Positions 24,608 through 28,053 of a stretch of DNA of 28,053 nt are shown one piece after another. A program made the translations under genes and the position numbers. The stretch covers positions 1 through 28,053 of the forward strand of contig CAKSEM010000003.1 in NCBI GenBank assembly GCA_934446485.1, read 5' to 3'. The notes beneath the pieces were generated by a model. That model was given only the letters and a program-made list of their open reading frames with translations, was not told where the DNA came from and ran no database searches. Each line of letters begins with the position of its first letter. Positions within the stretch are counted from its first letter, which is position 1. The stretch comes from an uncultured Eubacteriales bacterium. GTDB taxonomy: Bacteria > Bacillota > Clostridia > Oscillospirales > CAG-272.

Positions 24608-24717
24608 CTCCCTTTAGCCAAAGGGAGCTCCACATCCTAACCAAGCCTTCCCTTCTCAGAAAGGAAGGATGTAACCGCCCTCCGGTGCTCAGAACCGCTA
24701 CGCTCTAAGGTTGGCGG
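24608..24717. repeat. Cluster of three hairpins upstream of rmlA
   Basis: The 309-base gap between rmlA and the unknown gene at 24828 contains three inverted repeats in a row: CTCCCTTT/AAAGGGAG with a 4-base loop (24608-24627, perfect), CCTTCCCTTCT paired imperfectly with AGAAAGGAAGG (24646-24668), and CCGCC/GGCGG (24675-24717) with an inner AACC/GGTT pair. Just before rmlA, AAAAAAGGCTTTTTT (near 24582-24596) is a further palindrome followed by Ts. They could end the upstream transcript or form a leader for rmlA; they may also be a dispersed genomic repeat. The rest of the gap shows nothing clear. Confidence 0.5.
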
Positions 24718-24827
24718 ACCATCAAAGGTCTACGCCATGTTGTGCGGGATGGGACCGCCTGGGGCATGAACTATTACAGAAAGGCGACATCATAATTGCA
24801 AAGACGGCATTATAGCCTATCTATTTC

Positions 24828-25244
24828 TCATTCCCTCCTTTTCCACTTCCCCACATCGCTTATCACCGTCCCAAAGTCGTAGCCGGCCACGGAGAGCATC
24901 TTTTCGCGGACGCTCTTCTCCATGCCACCCTCAAAGGGATGGAGGGTGACACCGGAATAACAGTCGCAGAAGCATTGCTCCAAGATATCCAGTATGCGAC
25001 ACATCAGAAGTATGCGGTCCCAGACTGAAGAGGTGTTGATGAGAAGGATGCGGATGGCGGCGTACAGCTGCATCACTGAAACCGACTCGTGGTGACGGAA
25101 ATGATACTGCGCCCTGCTGCTGAGATGATTCTTCTCTAAATATCTTGCACTATACACTTGATGACCTAAGCCATCCACTGCCAACAGGCAATCATCAATT
25201 TTGATGATGAGCTGGACTGGAACATAATCTTTCTGGTTGCTCAT
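24828..25244 (-). CDS. Hypothetical protein, 138 residues
   Basis: I do not recognise this family. It begins MSNQKDYVPVQLIIKIDDCL, is soluble, has a central hydrophobic amphipathic part (VMQLYAAIRILLINTSSVW, then DRILLMCRILDILEQCFCD) that looks helical, and a basic end (GKWKRRE). No signal peptide or known motif is visible. It is divergent from virE with 165 bases between, and on the same strand as rmlA with a hairpin-rich gap between. Its GC content is closer to virE than to the glycan genes, so it probably belongs with virE. Reading frame quality supports a real gene. Confidence 0.6.
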   Translation of the reverse strand: MSNQKDYVPVQLIIKIDDCLLAVDGLGHQVYSARYLEKNHLSSRAQYHFRHHESVSVMQLYAAIRILLINTSSVWDRILLMCRILDILEQCFCDCYSGVTLHPFEGGMEKSVREKMLSVAGYDFGTVISDVGKWKRRE

Positions 25245-25278
25245 GAATTCAAACGTTATTTATGTTAAAAACTCGTTC

Positions 25279-25288
25279 CCTAGCTAGG
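25279..25288. promoter_or_regulatory. Palindrome CCTAGCTAGG between divergent genes
   Basis: A perfect 10-bp palindrome, inside a near-symmetric TTCC/GGAA context, in the 165-base divergent gap. Its place upstream of the virE -7 box suits an operator for a dimeric regulator, but no regulator is visible and chance is possible. Confidence 0.25.
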
Positions 25289-25321
25289 AAACAAATGCGA
25301 TGATATGTCACCGACTTTTTA

Positions 25322-25329
25322 TAATTTTG
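25322..25329 (+). promoter_or_regulatory. -7 box TAATTTTG for virE
   Basis: TAATTTTG matches the Bacteroidetes -7 consensus TAnnTTTG and lies about 80 bases before the virE ATG. No clear TTTG is found about 19 bases upstream, so the -33 element is weak or absent. Confidence 0.45.
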
Positions 25330-25409
25330 CCAGCGTTAGACAAAAACAACGATGAATTCGTTGAACAACTAACAATTTTTTTTATAAACTAAACATAGGA
25401 AATGCAATT

Positions 25410-27575
25410 ATGAACATCAACATTTTCAATGGCTATCAGTCTACCGAGCCTGCTATTATCAAGTTCCAGCAAATGGTGGACATCATCAGGGGCGACAAGC
25501 AGCTCGCCGAACTGACGAAGCGTTACCGCATCACGCACCAGAGGGAGTACAAGAGCCAGTGCTACTGCTTCTCCGTGACCTGCGTCTTCCAGGGTGGCAA
25601 GGCGAAGAAGGACATCATCGAGGTGACGGGCATCGGATTTTCTGACTTCGACCACGTGCCGAAAGAGAAGCTAGCCGAACTCTGCTCCAAGCTGAGAGAG
25701 GACAGACACACTTTGTTCTTCCACATCACCGCTTCGGGTGAGGGACTGCGCGTGCTCTATCGCTACGAGATGAAGCCGGGCATGACGCTGGAGGAACAGA
25801 TGAAGTTCTATCCCACTGCCTTCCTCCATGGCAACCAGTATTTCTCCGACCTGCTGGGCGTGGAGTACGACGAGCATTGCTGCAACCTGGGCAGACTGAT
25901 GGGTGCCGCCTACGACCCTGATGCCTTCTTCCGTCCTGATGCCGAACCTTTCAGCTACGACTGGCTGGTGGCTCGGCAGCAGGAGAAGACCTTGCAGGAC
26001 AATGCCACGGCTCGATTGCGACGGGAGGTGAAGAAGATTGACCGCCTCTACGAAGACAAGCTTGCCAAGGAACTGGAGCAAGAGATGAAGACTTATGTGG
26101 CAGGCAGCAAGAACGAGTATGTATCATGCCTCACCTACAAGCTCAATGCCTTCGGTTTCTCTGCCGATGCCGCCCTGGAGTTCATCTGCCAGGAGTTTCC
26201 CGACTACGAGCGTCCGAAGGCTGTCGTGGACAGTTGCTACCGTCAGACTGAGGAGCACGGCAAGCGCAAGTACGAGCTGCAAGACCGTCGCCATGAGGCG
26301 GGCAAGTCGGCTTCCGTGAACGACATCATCCAGTTTCTGGGCGAACACGTGGATCTGAGGTACAACCAGATTACCATGAGGGTGGAGTATCGCATGAAGG
26401 AAGAAAGCGACGGAGAGGATTCTTCTACCCCTGGACTTTGGCAGATTATCAACGACCGTGCGGTCAACACCCTGTGGAGCGATATGTCGAAGACAAACCG
26501 TGCCGCAGTGCAAGACTTCTTCCGTGTCATCGAGAGCAACTATGTGCAGCCGTTCAATCCGTTCACCGACTATCTGGCTAGCCTTCCCGAATGGCACGAG
26601 GGCGACACCGACTACATACAGCAGCTTGCCGACAGCGTGACCATCAAGGGTGGCGAGGAACAACAGAAGCTATGGGCCTGCTACCTGCGCAAATGGCTCG
26701 TGGGAATGCTGGCTGGATGGACCCTCGACGACGTGGTAAACCCTCGAGTGGTAAACAATGTGATAATCGTATTGATAGGCGCACAGGGCTCCGGCAAGAG
26801 CACTTGGATAGCCATGTTGTTGCCGCCCGAATTGCGCCAGTATTTCTACACCAAGACCAACGCCAGCCGCCTCACAAAGGATGACCTGCTGGTGCTCGCC
26901 ACCTACGGACTGATGCTCTGCGAGGAGCTGGACACGATGAAGCCCTCGGAGCTGAACCAGCTGAAGGCTGCCGTCACCATGCTCACCATCGACGAGCGTG
27001 CTGCCTACGCCCATTTCGCAGAGCATCGGCCACATATAGCCTCGTTTGCCGCCACTGGCAACAACGTTCAGTTCCTCTCCGACCCTACGGGCAATCGCCG
27101 CTGGCTGCCCTTCGAGGTGGAGAGCATCCTGTCGCCCCGTGAGCATCCCTTCGACTATCCCCACATCTATGCCCAGGCGTTGCATCTGCTGCGCTCAGGC
27201 TTCAGATATTGGTTTACGCAGCAAGAAATCATTGAACTCAACCTTCACAACCACAAGTTTGAGGCACCCCGTCTAGAGCGGGAACTCGTTGCGCTCTACT
27301 TCGCCCATCCCACCGAGGACCAGCATGGCATTTTCATGACTGCCAGCCGTGCCCTGCAGATTATCGGAGCGGGCATCAGCCAGAAGCTCAGTGCCGTATA
27401 TGTGGGCAGGGCTTTCTGTGAGCTGGGATTCCGCAAGGTGAGGGTGAGCCACTGCTGGGGCTATCTCGTGATAGAGCGTGACGGCGACATGATCAAGGCT
27501 CAGCAAGTACGCCTGGCGATGGAGGCTGAGGACGACTATTCCCAGCAGGAAACCGACCCCGATCTGCCCTTCTAG
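25410..27575 (+). CDS. VirE family protein with BT4734-like N-terminal domain
   Basis: A 721-residue P-loop protein. The N-terminal ~180 residues fit the BT4734-like/primase-polymerase-like domain (RITHQREYKSQCYCFSVTCV and FFHITASGEGLRVLYRYE). The C-terminal half is the VirE domain (PF05272), a D5-like helicase-type ATPase: Walker A GAQGSGKST (457-465), Walker B with EELD (505-508), and the sensor region ATGNNVQFLSDPTGNRRWLP. Such proteins resemble replication proteins of phages and integrated elements and are common beside glycan loci of Bacteroidales. It is clearly richer in GC than the glycan genes. It ends in TAG. Its role in the host is unknown. Confidence 0.9.
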   Translation: MNINIFNGYQSTEPAIIKFQQMVDIIRGDKQLAELTKRYRITHQREYKSQCYCFSVTCVFQGGKAKKDIIEVTGIGFSDFDHVPKEKLAELCSKLREDRHTLFFHITASGEGLRVLYRYEMKPGMTLEEQMKFYPTAFLHGNQYFSDLLGVEYDEHCCNLGRLMGAAYDPDAFFRPDAEPFSYDWLVARQQEKTLQDNATARLRREVKKIDRLYEDKLAKELEQEMKTYVAGSKNEYVSCLTYKLNAFGFSADAALEFICQEFPDYERPKAVVDSCYRQTEEHGKRKYELQDRRHEAGKSASVNDIIQFLGEHVDLRYNQITMRVEYRMKEESDGEDSSTPGLWQIINDRAVNTLWSDMSKTNRAAVQDFFRVIESNYVQPFNPFTDYLASLPEWHEGDTDYIQQLADSVTIKGGEEQQKLWACYLRKWLVGMLAGWTLDDVVNPRVVNNVIIVLIGAQGSGKSTWIAMLLPPELRQYFYTKTNASRLTKDDLLVLATYGLMLCEELDTMKPSELNQLKAAVTMLTIDERAAYAHFAEHRPHIASFAATGNNVQFLSDPTGNRRWLPFEVESILSPREHPFDYPHIYAQALHLLRSGFRYWFTQQEIIELNLHNHKFEAPRLERELVALYFAHPTEDQHGIFMTASRALQIIGAGISQKLSAVYVGRAFCELGFRKVRVSHCWGYLVIERDGDMIKAQQVRLAMEAEDDYSQQETDPDLPF

Positions 27576-27672
27576 GGGTGGGTAGGGTAAGTAAGGGGAG
27601 GGTACTTTCTAAGACTTTCCTTATGTATAGGTTCGTTTACTATAGGAAAGATATAGTATATATATAGACTCC

Positions 27673-27691
27673 TAGAAAATGCGATTTTCTA
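27673..27691. terminator. Perfect hairpin downstream of virE
   Basis: TAGAAAAT-GCG-ATTTTCTA, an 8-bp stem with a 3-base loop, about 100 bases after the virE stop. An outer pair, AGGGTAAGTA (27584-27593) with TACTCACCCT (27690-27699), could enclose it. It is AT-rich and lacks a long T tail, so a terminator role is a guess. Confidence 0.35.
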
Positions 27692-27726
27692 CTCACCCTA
27701 GTTACCCCCTGGCATAAACAAGATAG

Positions 27727-27776
27727 TTACGACCACTAAGTATCATGGTTACGATGGCTAAGTATCATATTTACGA
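27727..27776. repeat. Tandem 22-bp repeat, about 2.3 copies
   Basis: Unit TTACGAnnnCTAAGTATCATnn occurs at 27727-27748 and 27749-27770, and its first six bases again at 27771-27776. The fixed 22-bp period (two helical turns) is that of protein-binding iterons. It lies behind a replication-like VirE gene, which makes a binding-site role conceivable; chance duplication is the plain alternative. Confidence 0.6.
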
Positions 27777-27790
27777 ATAGTATCTTAGTC

Positions 27791-27909
27791 TCCCACAGAT
27801 CTCACAGATTTACACAGATTCTCTCGTTGCAAACAACAGTTATCACCAAACCTCAATGGAAGAACTCCGAAGGAGTCGAAATCTGTGAAAATCTGTGTTA
27901 TCTGTGGGA
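27791..27909. repeat. 30-bp imperfect inverted repeat with CACAGAT units
   Basis: The left arm 27791-27820 holds three CACAGAT units (TCCCACAGAT, CTCACAGATT, TACACAGATT); the right arm 27880-27909 is its near reverse complement. A small hairpin, ACTCC-GAA-GGAGT (27864-27876), sits in the loop. It fills the gap between virE and the DUF4248 gene. Similar CACAGATT-rich palindromes are common between Bacteroidales genes, so it is probably a dispersed intergenic repeat that can also fold as a terminator. The rest of the 365-base gap is AT-rich and without a gene. Confidence 0.65.
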
Positions 27910-27940
27910 AAATTAAACATTCAACATTATAACAACGTTT

Positions 27941-28053
27941 ATGGATTTACGAAGTTACACCAAGCAGGAGTTAGCCCTGCTCTATTTCCCCGATTCGTCA
28001 CCCGTGGTGGCAAGTGCTCATCTGATGCGTTGGATTTGTCGCAATCCCGACCT
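27941..28053 (+). CDS. DUF4248 family protein, cut by the window end
   Basis: From ATG 27941 the frame reads MDLRSYTKQELALLYFPDSS followed by PVVASAHLMRWICRNPDL and remains open to the end. The pattern YTKxELAxLYFPD...A...LMRWI matches the small DUF4248 proteins (PF14053), usually 70-90 residues, found next to VirE and HU-like genes in Bacteroidales. They look like short helical DNA-associated proteins, but no function is established. Same strand as virE. Confidence 0.8.
   Translation, partial: MDLRSYTKQELALLYFPDSSPVVASAHLMRWICRNPD

Noticed and set aside
27791..27909. CRISPR-like array from repeated CACAGATT units
   Set aside because: Units are about 8 bases, spaced irregularly, arranged as an inverted repeat, with no spacers and no cas genes.

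Overview
The window looks like a capsule or O-antigen type polysaccharide locus from a gut Bacteroidales bacterium, most likely Prevotellaceae (Segatella/Prevotella copri-like). This rests on a VirE (BT4734-like) gene followed by a DUF4248 start next to the locus, promoter boxes of the Bacteroidetes TTTG-N19-TAnnTTTG type, and the style of the glycan genes. The assignment comes from recognised families, not from a database search. The glycan block (about 0.7-22.5 kb) is AT-rich. The VirE side (about 24.8-28 kb) is clearly richer in GC, so the glycan block looks acquired or at least different in history.

Nearly everything from 24.5 kb down to position 1 is read on the minus strand, so transcription runs from high to low coordinates. 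In that order: rmlA and rmlC (dTDP-sugar steps); a broken flippase start; an intact Wzx flippase; two polytopic polymerase-like proteins; a hexapeptide acyltransferase; a GT2; an FrhB-like iron-sulfur protein overlapping a polysaccharide pyruvyl transferase; a second hexapeptide acetyltransferase with a probable frameshift in a poly-G tract; a TIR-like protein; a GT4; a CDP-glycerol glycerophosphotransferase family protein; a HisC-like PLP enzyme; a fused cytidylyltransferase/Gfo-Idh-MocA protein; a second GT4; a mosaic of truncated wecG and manC pieces around an acyltransferase-3 gene; a KAP/YobI-like membrane NTPase split by an in-frame TAG; an intact WecG/TagA-family transferase; and fragments of a nucleotidyltransferase and a second rmlC.

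The biosynthetic logic is a Wzx/Wzy pathway. WecG probably adds the second sugar to an undecaprenyl-linked first sugar (the initiating transferase is not in the window), and GT4, GT4 and GT2 extend the unit. The glycerophosphotransferase, HisC-like and cytidylyltransferase proteins probably add a CDP-activated (amino)alcohol phosphate. Pyruvyl and acyl groups decorate the unit, Wzx flips it and Wzy polymerises it.

Points that stand out: G/C homopolymers in or beside four membrane or acyl-modifying genes, one of which seems to put a gene out of frame; two defence-like proteins inside the glycan operon (TIR-like, and a KAP/YobI-like NTPase); a fusion enzyme whose oxidoreductase half lacks the usual EKP lysine; and direct repeats of wecG 5' and manC 3' ends that mark past recombination. 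To the right, divergent from a small unknown gene, lies virE, followed by a repeat-rich intergenic region and a DUF4248 gene cut by the window end.
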